DNA of 64,000 nt, taken from Paracentrotus lividus (lineage: Eukaryota; Echinodermata; Echinoidea; Camarodonta; Echinidae). Below, piece by piece: positions 23,101 through 34,162 of this stretch. The stretch is taken from assembly GCA_940671915.1 (NCBI GenBank), contig CALNVZ010003434.1, forward strand, positions 24,071,974 through 24,135,973, written 5' to 3'. A program made the position numbers and the translations under genes. The notes beneath the pieces were generated by a model. It was given only the letters and a program-made list of their open reading frames with translations. It did no database searches and was not told where the DNA came from. The stretch's first letter is position 1, and each line of letters begins with the position of its first letter.

Positions 23101-26100
23101 AAAGAATGGCTTTCCGGCGCTGAATCGTGTTGTTCAGTTACGGTCAACGCACTTCAGTCATCGCAACCAGGATGCGGAGCTTCACGCGATAGCTAATCAG
23201 AGCGCCCAACAATCAAAATGCATTGTCCTCTAGCTCTGTGTGAACGAACTTGTAGATAATTCGATGTGACGGGTCTCTTTATGTAGCTTTATGGTAAGCT
23301 ACATGATGCTAATAAAATTTAATCAATATTATTTCTCCATAATATTTTTTGATTGGATATAAAAAGCACTCGATCGTTAACAACCATTTATTTTGTGCAT
23401 ATTAGACCGAAATCTTAAGGTTGTCACATTTTAATTTGAACAGAAATGAGAAAATCCTGATTGCCACGGCAAATAGAATACCAAGTAGTAAATTTGGCCA
23501 GCTTCAAGAATTGTTCTGAATTGGGGGCAGTAAAAATGGATGAAAAATAAAAAGAAACAAGGTGGTTTGCAAACCACGAGTCTCAAGAATCATTGGTACC
23601 AAGTGTGAACACAATTGATGGAGAAACAAAGAAAACAACTAGTTGAAGAAAAGTTGACCTTTAAGTGACCTTTTGACCCCTATATGACCTTTGATCTCAA
23701 TATCCTCATCAACACACATGTGATAATACCTAAGAATCCGTTGTACCAAGTGAGAACACAATTGATTGAGAAATAAAGAAAACAGCAAGTTTAAGAAAAG
23801 TTGACCTTTAAGTGACCTTTTGACCACTACATGACATTTGATCTCATCATCCTCATCAACACACATCTGGTATTACCCAATAATCATTTGTACCAAGTGT
23901 GAACACAATTGATGGAGAAATAAAGAAAACAAAAAGTTTAAGAAAAGTTGACCTTTAAGTTGATCTTTTGACCCCTATATGACCTTTGATCTCATCATCC
24001 TCATCAACACACATGTGGTAATACCTAAGAATCCTTTGTACCAAGTGTGAACACAATTGATGGAGAAATAAAGAAAACAAATAGTTTAAGAAAAGTTGAC
24101 TTTTAAGTTCACCTTCTGACCCCTATATGACCTTTGATCTCGCCATCCTCATCAACACACATCTGGTATTACCCAATAATCATTTGTACCAAGTGTGAAC
24201 ACAATTGATGGTGAAATAAAGAAAACAAAAAGTTTAAGAAAAGTTGACCTTTAAGTTGATCTTTTGACCCATATATGACCTTTGATCTCATCATCCTCAT
24301 CAGCACACATGTGGTAATACCTAAGAATCCTTTGTACCAAGTGTGAACACAATTGATGGAGAAATAAAGAAAACCAAAAGTTTAAGAAAAGTTGACCTTT
24401 AAGTTGACATTTTGACCCCTATATGAATAAATAAAGTACATATATGTTAAAAAATAAAAAATAAATTGATTCCGAAGGAACATTGAAACTCACCTTACAT
24501 GATACTAATTCTCATTTCTATTTGCCTTCTGACAGTGGTATAATTAGTGGTATTGGAGATATCATCGCACAGAGGGTAGTGGATCCATCAGCTCCATACA
24601 ATGTCAGATCAACAGCATCCTTTGCAGTCCTTGGGTAAGGAAACAGAGAGTGTCCTTAATCTCTACTCAAGAACAACATCTTCCTTGTAAATTTTGTTTT
24701 CTAAAGACCACAAATTACTGTTGCAGGTTAATGTTTTTGTTTTTGTAATTTGACAAATGAGTGTCAGTAAAATATAGGTGTAGAAAAGGTTACAATTTGT
24801 ATTATTGAAGCATTGAAGTTTTAAAATTAGATTTCGTATTAACTGACATACCTCTCTCCTGATCGTTAAAGTAATTGAATATCATGTTTAATCTTTTGTA
24901 TTGATCAAGGAATTTTCATTGCTTTTAAGACTGCATTAGAAGGTTTTATTCCTTGTTTCTACTACCTTCATTACCCTTTTCCTTGAACATTTGTTTTGAT
25001 CCATTGTTCGGTTGCAGGACATTCTTTACAGGGCCATTATCTCACTACTTCTATGCATGGCTTCAGAAGACCTTCCCAGGTAAAGACGTACCCACATCAA
25101 TCAAGAAGATCATGTGTGATCGTCTAGTGTTTGCACCACCGTATCTACTAGTCTTCTTCTATCTCTTAGGAATCCTGGAGGTAATATGCCTAATATGCCT
25201 TAAAGGGGAAGTTCACCCTGGAATTTTATTGGTTTTAAAAAATGCAGAAAAATAAAAGAAAATTATGAGTGAAGGTTTGGAGAAAATCGACCAAAAAATA
25301 ACGAAGTTATGAATATTTAAAGTTTTGATTTTGTGACGTCACGTGCGAGCAGTTCTATGTGTTATGTAGTGTAAATTCCATAAAGTGTCATTTTTTCCAA
25401 AGAAAATTAATTATGTCATCTGTACGGTCGATATATCATCAAACATATGTTCATATACATGCCTCTATCACATTGACCCATTCCTTTATCAAGAACAATG
25501 AAAAAAGACAAATTTATGGAATTTACATACACAACACATGGGAGAGCTGCTCGCACGTGACGTCACAGAATCAAAACTTTACATATTCATAACTTTGCTA
25601 TTTTTTGGTTGATTTTCTTCAAACTTTTACTAATGTTTTTCTTTTATTTTTCTGCATTTTTTAAAACCAATAGAATTCCAGGGTGAACTTCCCCTTTAAT
25701 ATGATTTACCAAGAGCATATGGAATGGGAAAAAATGATTAGACTAAGCTCTTTTTCATAAAGGGTTTCAGTGTGTGGGTCATTCCATGCCAATTCACCCA
25801 ATGAAAGTGCAATTTTGCACCCTTCCGTCTCAGAATTTGCTCAAATTTGGTACACATATAGTTTAACATTACCTTCCCATGAAACAAAAAAAATTAGCGT
25901 AAACGGTCCGTCGGTTTCCGAGCTATGGCCCGCCCTTTTATTCAAGTAAGCCTATAATGGAGACTTGTACACACATTACCAACACAAATATCAGTATGTG
26001 GGGGTAACAGTAACTTTGTAAATTACATTAAAAAGAGTTTTTAAAGGTGAAGAAATAAAATATCATCCTAGATATTTACATGTTATGTTAATATTACACT

Positions 26101-27269
26101 GACAATTAACATACATAAAAATCAAGTAAAAATATTATTCGTCTGGGGGTCAAAATCAAGGTTAAAGGAAAGGTCAAAGGTCATAGCACTTTAAATTGCT
26201 CCAATAATATTTTTGATACCATTTTTGAATTCCTCTTTGAATTTCCTTTTGAATGGTACCAGTTTTAAAAAAAATGGTCAACCAGTTCAGGCGCATTGTG
26301 CCGTTGAAATGGAAGGTCACACCCATTTTCACCAAAACAAATCAAAATGGGCGGGCCATAGCTCGGAAACCGACGGACCGTTTAGGCTAATTTTTTTTGT
26401 TTCATGGGAAGGTAATGTTAAACTTTACGTGTACCAAATTTGAGCAAATTCTGAGACGGTAGGGTGTAACCCATTGGGTGAATTGGCATGGAATGACCCG
26501 TGTGTGTTTCTTGCTTTGTGTGGTAAGAAAACATATTAAACACAGACTAACTATACTTCTATACATTTTTCAGCCATTATATTATTGACATACTGTGAGT
26601 ATGGACCTTTCATTACTAATAATGTAAATGGCGTTCTTGTCTCAGAACAAGAAATGAGCTTGCTCTTAGAATTTTTGTCCGAGCTGTATAGGACACTTAT
26701 TTTCTGTATACCAGTAAATCGTAATGGAAAATCTGTTTGATTCAAAGTTACTTTTCTTGTGAAAATTTATGAAATCACTTTTGCAAGACAGAATTCATGT
26801 TTTTGGTGTGAACAGTTTATACGACTAAAAGGAATTTCTATTAGAAAGACCCTATGAAACAGAACTTACAAACGGACAATCATTAACACTATTTATGCTA
26901 AACCATGAAGTAATTTGCAAAAATAATTTGTTTCCCGATCTTAGGAAATCCAAAATATGAGGGTTTGAAATTGAGTGCTGATGCACATTATTTACCAAGC
27001 TCGGTAATGTTATGGTAATGGTATGTGGTATGAGGTTTACTTTTATTTTCAATGTACCCAATAAATAAAAAATTGTATACATGTGATAAGACATACCATA
27101 CTAGTTTTTTATTCAGATCAAGGAGTCGCTTCTTCTTTACACTGTATATTGACACTGTTTACTCGAACTGTGTTTCTAATAAATATTCTTCCTTTCCCTC
27201 TCTTACCATTCCTTCTTTCATCTGCCTTCATTTATCAGCCTCATCCTCTCTCTCTATCCTACCTTGATC

Positions 27270-27307
<38 letters not shown>

Positions 27308-28593
27308 TTTTGCCCTCTGTCTTTGCTTCACCTGGGTGACGAGTGACAAATTAAAAAAAAAAAAAAATTGTCAAGTTAGCTGTGAGAATTCCAATCATGA
27401 TTTGTTCTCTCTTTTTGTTTTGTCCATATCTCAGGGCAAAGGTCATGCTCTGTCTGTAGAGAAGATTAAAGAGACTTATTGGATAGCACTCAAGATGAAT
27501 TGGAGAATATGGACCGTCAGTCAATATATCAACATCAACTATGTGCCTCTACAGGTAATATCAGTAATATTACTTACATGTATTTGCTCGTATAAGCTGT
27601 CAAATTCAGAATTGATAAATGTATCACATATTTATCTGTCATTAAATAAGTATTCCCGTCCATTGAACCTCCCTGAACTAACACATGCACCACGCCGTAC
27701 ACCGGGGTAACGTCGTAGCTCGGGGCACGGCGTTGTGCAGCGTCCTCTCATGTCCATTAGTGTACAGTTATACAGTTTTACCAGGTGAGTATCATTTTTA
27801 CGATGGTACGATTGGTGTAACAATGATCACAACGCCTATTTTCCTTAGTTTAATATAATCTAATTAAACAGTAACCAGTTTAACTTATTTTGACTGCTCA
27901 AGAATTTAAATATAATTTTGGACAGTTTGGTAACCCAGGGTACAGCGCTAAAAATAAAATAAATAATTCAACAAAATGGGGGATTTTTAGTTGGTACCCC
28001 AAGGGCCCATTTCTCGAAACCGTCATAAGTCTAAGTTCGTAGACATCCCATTGAAACGCATGGTAATTCTACAACACGTGTGCCTATGGGTTGTCCAAGA
28101 ACTCAGACTTATGACGGTTTCGAGAAACGGGGCCCCTAGGTACCAAATACTGCATCACATACCGTACATGTATTATGGTGCTAAATTACCCTTCATTGCT
28201 ATCAAATACATGTAGCAGCATTTTTTTTATTATTTTTTTTTTTATTTATTTTTTTTTGTCTGAAAGACTGAATTTCTGCAGATTTCAATGTTTACATTTT
28301 AGCTTTTTGATTTTTTCAAAAAAGAGATTTTAATTCAAGTAAAAATTTAAGTCAATAACAATGCTTTGATAGTTAGTTCGACATGTCACCTCCAGAATGT
28401 AATATGTTTCACAGTTAAATAGTGAAATTTTTTCGACAAAAAACACTTGTCTTTTTGTATACCGGTATGTAGGTTTTGTTGATTAATGCTGTGTGAATGT
28501 GTTTATCTTTGTATGATGCAGTTCCGTGTATTGTTTGCAAGTGTAATAGCCTTCCTGTGGACTATCTACCTAGCTGCAATGAGGAGAAGATGA
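17097..28593 (+). CDS. PXMP2: Peroxisomal membrane protein 2 (Mpv17/PMP22 family), complete
   Basis: Five coding exons join in frame: 17097-17197, 24536-24634, 25018-25180, 27435-27554 and 28522-28593, giving 184 aa (human PXMP2 is 195). PXMP2 is a channel-forming integral membrane protein of peroxisomes that passes small solutes. Residues 35-46 hold GIISGIGDIIAQ, the family's first-helix motif. Next come FFTGPLSHYFYAWL, DRLVFAPPYLLVFF, and the family signature NWRIWTVSQYININYVP running into FRVLF, then a last hydrophobic helix and a basic AMRRR end. These blocks match vertebrate PXMP2 more closely than MPV17 or MPV17L2. Intron 1 (7.3 kb) is filled with nested transposons and a satellite. The gene lies head to head with a lectin gene and tail to tail with an SRRM2/3/4 gene. 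Confidence 0.92.
18891..21964. mobile_element. 1.2-kb TIR element, copy A, split by a nested insertion
   Basis: Inverted ends (TAGTCCCGG at the left; rc of right CAGTTACGGGG) are flanked by AGTA on both sides (18887-18890 and 21965-21968), a 4-bp target duplication. Without the nested 1.86 kb it is 1217 bp, matching the 1224-bp copy B at 39795. No coding region is recognised. Confidence 0.85.
19442..21294. mobile_element. TTAA-target element inserted inside copy A (inner layer of nest)
   Basis: A 1853-bp insertion flanked by TTAA (19438-19441 and 21295-21298). Ends are AGTAGACACACGGAGA and, inverted, AGTAGACAACTGGAGA (13 of 16 identical). Copy B at 39795 has the uninterrupted site CAAGTTTTAAGGACAG with a single TTAA. 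TTAA targets are typical of piggyBac and some other DNA transposons. No transposase is seen. The interior is GC-richer near 19610-19720. Confidence 0.88.
23582..24427. repeat. Satellite array, ~147/148-bp unit, two alternating subtypes
   Basis: Five full units and one truncated one. The anchor TTGTACCAAGTG recurs at about 23593, 23741, 23888, 24036, 24183 and 24331. Units end alternately in CATGTGGTAATACCTAAGAA (first copy diverged) and CATCTGGTATTACCCAATAA, so the true period is a dimer of about 295 bp. It ends about 110 bp before PXMP2 exon 2. Confidence 0.9.
24536..24634 (+). CDS. PXMP2: PXMP2 exon 2 (first transmembrane helix)
   Basis: Acceptor TTGCCTTCTGACAG, donor GTAAGG. It encodes GIISGIGDIIAQ and then RVVDPSAPYNVRSTASFAVL, ending in phase 2. 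The loop between helix 1 and the FFTGPLSH motif is a little shorter than in human. The satellite array ends about 110 bp upstream. Confidence 0.9.
25018..25180 (+). CDS. PXMP2: PXMP2 exon 3 (FTGPLSH and DRLVFAP motifs)
   Basis: Acceptor GGTTGCAG, donor GTAATA; phase 2 in, phase 0 out. It encodes TFFTGPLSHYFYAWLQKTFP, then DVPTSIKKIMCDRLVFAPPY and a hydrophobic LLVFFYLLGILE. GPLSH-x-FY and DRLVFAP are the most conserved blocks of the Mpv17/PMP22 family. A TTAA-type MITE inserted only about 20 bp past the donor. Confidence 0.95.
25200..25699. mobile_element. TTAA-flanked GGGGAAGTTCACCC MITE, copy 2
   Basis: TTAA at both borders and well-preserved inverted termini AAAGGGGAAGTTCACCCTGG. It lies 20 bp past PXMP2 exon 3. 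The sub-terminal TGACGTCACGTGCGAGCAG is inverted at the other side. Confidence 0.9.
25776..26499. mobile_element. Palindromic 724-bp MITE with GGGTCATTCCATGCCAATTC ends
   Basis: About 180 bp at each end are inverted copies, including CGGTCCGTCGGTTTCCGAGC and its complement. It is flanked by GTGTGT on both sides, a possible target duplication in a simple repeat. It shares the tip GGGTCATTCCA with the 9926-11876 element. Confidence 0.85.
26500..27434. other. PXMP2 intron 3, gene-free; (TC)n at 27272-27304
   Basis: No exon is seen. A long TC microsatellite and poly-A at about 27352-27366 precede exon 4. Confidence 0.6.
27435..27554 (+). CDS. PXMP2: PXMP2 exon 4 (family signature)
   Basis: Acceptor CCATATCTCAG, donor GTAATA; 40 codons, phase 0 at both ends. 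It encodes GKGHALSVEKIKETYW and then IALKMNWRIWTVSQYININY, ending VPLQ. The W-x(7)-NWR-x-W-x(3)-Q-x-INI-x-YVP pattern is the Mpv17/PMP22 signature and closely matches PXMP2. Confidence 0.95.
27991..28146. mobile_element. 156-bp hairpin MITE
   Basis: TTGGTACCCCAAGGGCCCAT, then TTCTCGAAACCGTCATAAGT, at the left is mirrored at the right (ACTTATGACGGTTTCGAGAA and on to GGTACCAA). It lies in PXMP2 intron 4. Confidence 0.85.
28522..28593 (+). CDS. PXMP2: PXMP2 exon 5 (last helix and stop)
   Basis: Acceptor TGTATGATGCAG. It encodes FRVLFASVIAFLWTIYLAAM followed by RRR and TGA. The hydrophobic helix and short basic tail match the PXMP2 C-terminus (FRVLFAN...YLAS). The 3' UTR follows directly. Confidence 0.92.
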   Translation, partial: FRVLFASVIAFLWTIYLAAMRRR

Positions 28594-28654
28594 ACTATAG
28601 CACTTGCCCCATGAATCAGGGCAAGCAGCTCTCATCTGGACAAGCATTGTAACC

Positions 28655-28815
28655 AGCCTGTGATCGGTTGGTTGATAATCTGTATCCAGCTTTAATTTTG
28701 AAACATCTAGCCTGTAATCGGTTGGTTTATAATCTATAGCCAGGTTTAATTTTGAAACAACTAGCCTGTAATCAGTTGGTTGATAATCTACACTTTATGT
28801 CCAGCTTTAATTATT
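28655..28815. repeat. Three tandem copies of a ~58-bp unit in the PXMP2 3' UTR
   Basis: The segment AGCCTGTAATCGGTTGGTT followed by GATAATCTxTATCCAGCTTTAATTTTGAAACA is repeated three times with a few substitutions, just after the stop codon. The third copy is interrupted by a short insertion and then degrades. Confidence 0.8.
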
Positions 28816-29330
28816 GCATGAAATACCAAGCAGATTTTGGTAATTGTCATTTTACCTCAAGAATAAAATCCATCAAGGCAAGATCAAATTTCGTGTTATG
28901 CGGGGAAATAAAAGTTGAAGATTGCTTTCCATGGCAAATGCATCGATGAGTATTTAGTGATACATAGACTATTTTTAACCTTTTGAACCCACATTTCATG
29001 CCTATATACAAATTGTATTCACACGATTGAAATAAGGGATGGCGTTATCATGCAGCAATGTCACGGATGGTGATTTGTAATTTGCAATAGCAGTATCTTT
29101 TGCTGGAAAAGTTTAAGACTGTTAGTCTTGATTAAAATATGTTCTCACATATTGGAAAGTTTGCTTCCAGGGTATTTATCTGTCTTGTGTGGTTTCAAAG
29201 GGTTGAATGACCTTTACTCTAAAGATCAGGGTATTGTTTCATCTTGCAATGACAGTCATGTTCAATGAAAAGTTTGTAAATCAAACTCTGTAAGCATTCC
29301 TGGCATGATTTATATAAAATATCGTATTCA

Positions 29331-30085
29331 AACGTGAGTGACTCAACATTTGGACTGACAGATGGTTGCATATCTTCGCACATGTACATTTGTAGGTTAT
29401 GAATGGATCATGACTACCATATTATATATAATTGAGGAGTGGCATTTGTCATTACCAGTTGGATTTGAATTTTACAATTGGTCGTGGAAATTATGATTAA
29501 AAAGCGGTGCATGAGTGACACGACAAATTTTGGACATGGGTTTCTGACCATTATTAGTTATGTTTAGATTTGTGCCCAAGTAGATCTCTGAGGGTACCAT
29601 AAGTGCTGGTATATGTACATGAATAGTGTACCTCTCTGACATTTATTGTCCTCATCAATCATTTCCTCTCTGTGGAAAATGGTCCACCTCTATGTGTCGT
29701 GAGTGACATGGCATCCAAAATGTGAGTGACACGACCAGTGCCTAAAATACAACAATTCAAGTAAATAACTAGATCAAAATTACCTGTGTGTATATGCCAT
29801 TTTAGAGAAGTCCATGATAATTACTTTAAGTAAAAAAAAAAAAAAATCTGACAAAAGTGACAAGATATTTAAGAGGCATTTTTAGCACCATAGTCCCATA
29901 TATGCAAATTCCTGTTTGATCAAATATTCAGCATAAGAAAACCGAATCAAATAATTTTTTAACTTGAATAATTGGTTGTATTGTAAAGAAGCCTTTGTGT
30001 TGATTTCAGATCCTAATTTGCATTTTTAAAGGCACAGCGCCACATTAGAATTTAAGCTAAATGTCCACTTTAAATTTAATATCAC
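29331..30085 (+). mobile_element. GAGTGACACGAC-family element, copy 1
   Basis: About 755 bp collinear with 48455-49212, starting TATTCAAACGTGAGTGACTC and ending TAAGCTAAATGTCCACTTTA. It carries internal GTGAGTGACACGAC motifs. It lies in the PXMP2 3' flank. Confidence 0.85.
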
Positions 30086-30807
30086 CAAAAGTACTTGCAA
30101 TGTTTAGTTACAGGATATTCTGCAAATTTTACTTTCCACATTGAAGAAATAATTATTATACTTTAATGTATTTCACCCTAAAAGGGCCAGGGTTTGGGGT
30201 CATTTCACATGACACATTATTCAAATTTTGTTTTGGTCATAGACCAGTGTTGTCTATTTTGTTAGTTAGGTTTGAAGAAGATATTATTTGAGGCCAAATA
30301 CTTTTAATGAAAGATGTTTTTTGTAATGGTTTCATATTTACATGAATATTAATGGGAATCATCTTTGTGGTAATTAACCTACATTGTATCTGAATTGCAG
30401 ATTAAATTTACCAAGTATATTGTAACTGCTCATTGTGACGGGTAGGTATGTGTAAACTCATGGACATCAATCATGGTTTGTTCTAACAGTAATGACACTA
30501 TTTTGATATTTAGATAATTGATATTTTTAGAGTGTAAATGTACTTTTATGAAAACCATACTACATGGAACAGTGAAAGTAATCGTTGATTCAAATTTCTT
30601 ACCAAAGTATTATTTTTGCACAGGAAATTTATAAGTATGATTATCACAATGGTGTCTTATAATAATAAGAAATAGATACTTTCATGTTCCATACATTATA
30701 TGGGATGAAAATTATTTATGAGAAGCTACAAAATTCTATCAGAAAAAAAATCCATGGGAAAATCATCATTTCGGGACGCACACATAGCACAGAAATTTAA
30801 AACTCTA

Positions 30808-31332
30808 CAGTGCGTCCCAGATAAAAGTATACCCAACTTTGAAAGCCTCATATTAAAATTGTATAACTTCTGTGTAATTAATTTTAATTTCATGACAAAG
30901 AGTAACTCATATTCTATCTAATGATACCAAAATCATACCGATACTGTCATGGATGACTGAACACTCGAGTGTTTAAAAACATTGGTCAAAAGTGATCTGT
31001 ACCAAGTTGTCTGAGAAGCAGCCCTGGCTTTCTGATCATTCATTGTTTGTTTGAGGTCAGCCTTCCTGGGTCCATTCATTAGGCACAAAGGATTACTTGA
31101 TCTATTGAAATGCAAGGGCTGCTTTTGCTCAAACTTGGGACAGGGCACTTTTTACGCTTGTTTTTTAAAGCCCACCTGCTTAGTCATCCGTCACAACACA
31201 GGTATGAGTTTGGTATCGTTGAAAAGAATATGAGTTGCTCTTTATCATGATATATATTTCAAGGTCACACAAGCTATAATATTTTAATATGTGGCTCTCA
31301 AATTTGGGTATACTTTTTTCTGGGACGCACTG
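30808..31332. mobile_element. Tc1/mariner-like MITE with CAGTGCGTCCCA ends, copy 2
   Basis: 525 bp, flanked by TA (30806-30807 and 31333-31334), with ends CAGTGCGTCCCAGATAAAAG and its inverse. The minus-strand interior translates to LMNGPRKADLKQTMNDQKAR, similar to the plus-strand reading of copy 3. Confidence 0.88.
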
Positions 31333-31517
31333 TATATTAAGTATCTTTATAGATCTGGCGGTGTTTCACAAAGAGTTAAGTAGACTTAAAGTCTCTCTTT
31401 TTTTTTCCTGCGCATCTTGTATTGTAACAAACAATCTAATTAACAGACTTCTCAATGGTGCACAATCCCTGTGCATGATCTGACCAGTGAGGTGATCCGT
31501 AATATACTGCACGCAAT

Positions 31518-31841
31518 GAGGCATTTAAGTGCGGATTTTAAGTCTATTTAAATCATTGTGAAGCACCACCCGGGTACTACTAGTTCACTCCCTTTAAAAC
31601 AATGTGCTCAGTTTACTTTGTCTTAAATGAAAAGGTTCTTGTATCCAAGCTTGTGATAACAGGAGTACACTGTCAAAAGATGAGGCATTTAAGTGCGGAT
31701 TTTAAGTCTATTTAAATCATTGTGAAGCACCACCCGGGTACTACTAGTTCACTCCCTTTAAAACAAGTGCTCAGTTTACTTTGTCTTAAATGAAAGGTTC
31801 TTGTATCCAGCTTGTGATAACAGGAGTACACTGTCAAAGAT
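31518..31841. repeat. Tandem duplication of a ~162-bp segment
   Basis: 31518-31681 is repeated at 31682-31841. The differences I see are four single-base deletions in the second copy. It may be real or an assembly artefact. Confidence 0.9.
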
Positions 31842-32430
31842 GCTTTGGACTGAGGGGGTGGGGGGGGGGGGGGGGGGCTAAAAGGCCGAGATCTAAAGGG
31901 GGCCTTAGGCCCCCCCCCCCCTCCCTCAGTCTGTCCAGCCTGCAAAATACCCCATGTCTAATTAGGGTTAAGACTATGTTATGACGTCACTAAAGCTCAC
32001 AGCACAACAAAAAATCTTGAAAATATTATTGTAAATGTCCAAGGTTTGAACAATGTATTTCCTTATGGGCGATTCCATGCTTTTGTTTTTTTTTTTTGTT
32101 TTGTTCTTTCTTTTTTCTATTACGACACGGTACTATATTTAATTTCTATTGTACAGGATGTGTAATCCTTTCAAGTTAAGTCTTGGTTTTGTACCCATTC
32201 TGGTACTACTTGAGGATCACCGTCAATCACACAAATATTCTTTTCATGTCAAAAAGAGGTGAAATGTTATTAAAAAGTCTTGTACAACACAGCATGGATT
32301 CAGCCTTCTGTTGAATCAAGTTTCTATATGTGATAACCTCATAAATATTGGATCATGTTAACATGTAAATTTGCTTTGTAAAATTTTGTACTACATGACA
32401 AATAAAATGATAAATAAAAATAAATACACT

Positions 32431-33499
32431 GTAAATATCAAATTGTATAGTGTGTTTTTGTAAATGTTGGAGCAGAGATGAGCAGGTTTAGTGAAATGAA
32501 AAGAAGATACTGGGTCATATGAGTAAAAAGAAGTAGTAACACCTTATAGTAAGCAGTTCTGGTTGCAAGTTCTGGGTATATTAGGCTATCAATTATGTTA
32601 CTACTTTGGCAAATCAATGGGTCGTATGCATAAAAGAAGTTGTTACTTCTTTTAGTAAGCAGTTACGTAAATAAATTTTATGCTCCATTAAGTTTCTCCT
32701 AACAAACTTTCAGTAGTTGCTACCTTGGCATGTGCACCAAGGCTGTGCTCAAATTAATTAAGTCAGCCTCGGAGGAACTTACAATGTTGAAGATTTTCTG
32801 GGCATTCTCGAGTATCCCAACACTTCTTTTTTCCCTGCCATATAGTAGCAGAAGTCATGTACAAAAACATTCTTTCTTTTTTTTTAACGAAATGATCCTC
32901 AGATAGCAAAGACAAGGAGAATTTTTTTTTTTTTTTTTTTGTGCTCTTTTCCAAAAATTAAAAATTTTTCTCGGAAGGACGACATGAATAATTAATTGTA
33001 GTTATTCATGTATGTACAAGTGCCTTGAGCACTCTACAGAGTGGATTTAGCGCGGTATAAATTACATTATTATTATTGTTATTATTATTGCTAGCTTGAA
33101 TGAGATGAAAGTCAATAGCTGGCAAACAAGAAGAAAGGAATTAAAAGTGAAAGTAACCTTCTTTTATGCATATGGCCCACTGACTGAACTAGATAACAAT
33201 TACAGGTTTAACCTTGTAACAAATGATGCAGAACCAGTACTTAGTCCTGGGGGGCATTTCATCAAAGGACTTGTCGGATGTTTTATCCGACAAACTGTTA
33301 TAAGCTACTGAAATGCTTGCATCTGATTGGCTGAGAGCAAATTTGTCGGATAAAATGTCCGACAAGTCCTTTGATGAAATGCCCCCCTGGTTGTTACAGT
33401 CAAAGTTGCCGAAGGCCAAATTTGTTGGGACTAAAGAAACAGCTTTAACTTTTAAAAAAAGGTTAAAACAATAGGATGTAAAAATATTATAAAGGAGAC
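32431..33499. other. Intergenic gap between convergent PXMP2 and Srrm234
   Basis: No gene is seen. GGGTCGTATGCATAAAAGAAG near 32619 is inverted near 33155-33178 (CTTCTTTTATGCATATGGCC), suggesting a 560-bp MITE. Poly-T and ATT microsatellite runs are present. Confidence 0.4.
33249..33387. mobile_element. 139-bp hairpin MITE (GGGGGCATTTCATCAAAGGAC), copy 1
   Basis: The inverted halves GGCATTTCATCAAAGGACTT and AAGTCCTTTGATGAAATGCC surround CTGATTGGCTGAGAGCAAAT. A second copy lies 0.9 kb away in the same orientation. Confidence 0.9.
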
Positions 33500-34162
33500 C
33501 TTCAACTTAGGTGATTATTTTACTTTGCTAGTTCAACTCATAAAAGGTTGACGGAAAATCACAATAAAATAAAAAAAATCATTCATGACAACAAATGTTG
33601 AATGGTATCATTTACTTTAATAGCTTTATACAATCTATTCACACTTAGTACATTTGCATGATTATATTTGTCTTTATCCCCTGTTCCAATGTTCTACAAA
33701 CAAAATATTTGCAACATCATTTTATTTACGACATAATAGCAAACAAGTGCATATCATTCCAGTGGAACATCAGACAATTAGTGTTTGTTAAAGTAAAAGA
33801 ACAAATGGATTTGTGATACATGTTATTTTACGTTTACATGTTCACATGAATTTAACAACTGCACTTGGGTTCTTGGGCAAAAGAAGTCAGCCAGTATTCG
33901 CTATCTATTGGTGAGAACGAACTAGTTATTTTGTCTACTACTGGTATACAGCCATAAAGACACATGCAAGTTCATGAAGTTTAAAGATGGAGAAATGTCA
34001 GTAGATATTTGAATTAAAACAATGATCCATAAAAGGCTTTTCCGTCTTCAAATGTGACATGCAATAAACTGTACAATGTATTAGAACTCCTGGCTAACTA
34101 CAGCTTTCATTGGTAAAAGAATATTGTTAGAGGCAGTGCATAGAAGACGGCGATACTTGACC

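Larger units (their letters stand above)
17387..23255. mobile_element. 5.9-kb DNA element with ~400-500-bp inverted arms (outer layer of nest)
   Basis: The left arm (17387-about 17905) recurs inverted at the right (about 22850-23255). It begins CTACAAGTTCGTTC and includes GCATTTTGATTGTTGGGCGC and CCTTCCAATGAACAATAGTC. Both arms carry TTTGGTAAGT-like sequence. The exact tips are uncertain because similarity trails beyond CTACAAG. It contains two later insertions. No transposase is recognised, so it is probably non-autonomous or gutted. It sits in PXMP2 intron 1. Confidence 0.8.
28594..32430 (+). other. PXMP2: PXMP2 3' UTR and downstream flank
   Basis: AATAAA signals lie at 28862-28867 and 28907-28912, giving a UTR of about 300 nt. 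A further cluster of AATAAA-like signals lies at 32401-32430, which would give a UTR of nearly 3.9 kb containing several MITEs. I cannot tell which is used. No other gene is visible here. Confidence 0.4.

Noticed and set aside
23639..23866. 75-codon minus-strand frame with repeated MCVDEDDEIK-like blocks
   Set aside because: The repeated peptide comes from the 147-bp satellite. Other units break the frame.
23582..24427. Possible CRISPR-like array
   Set aside because: The units are contiguous ~147-bp repeats without unique spacers, in a eukaryotic intron.
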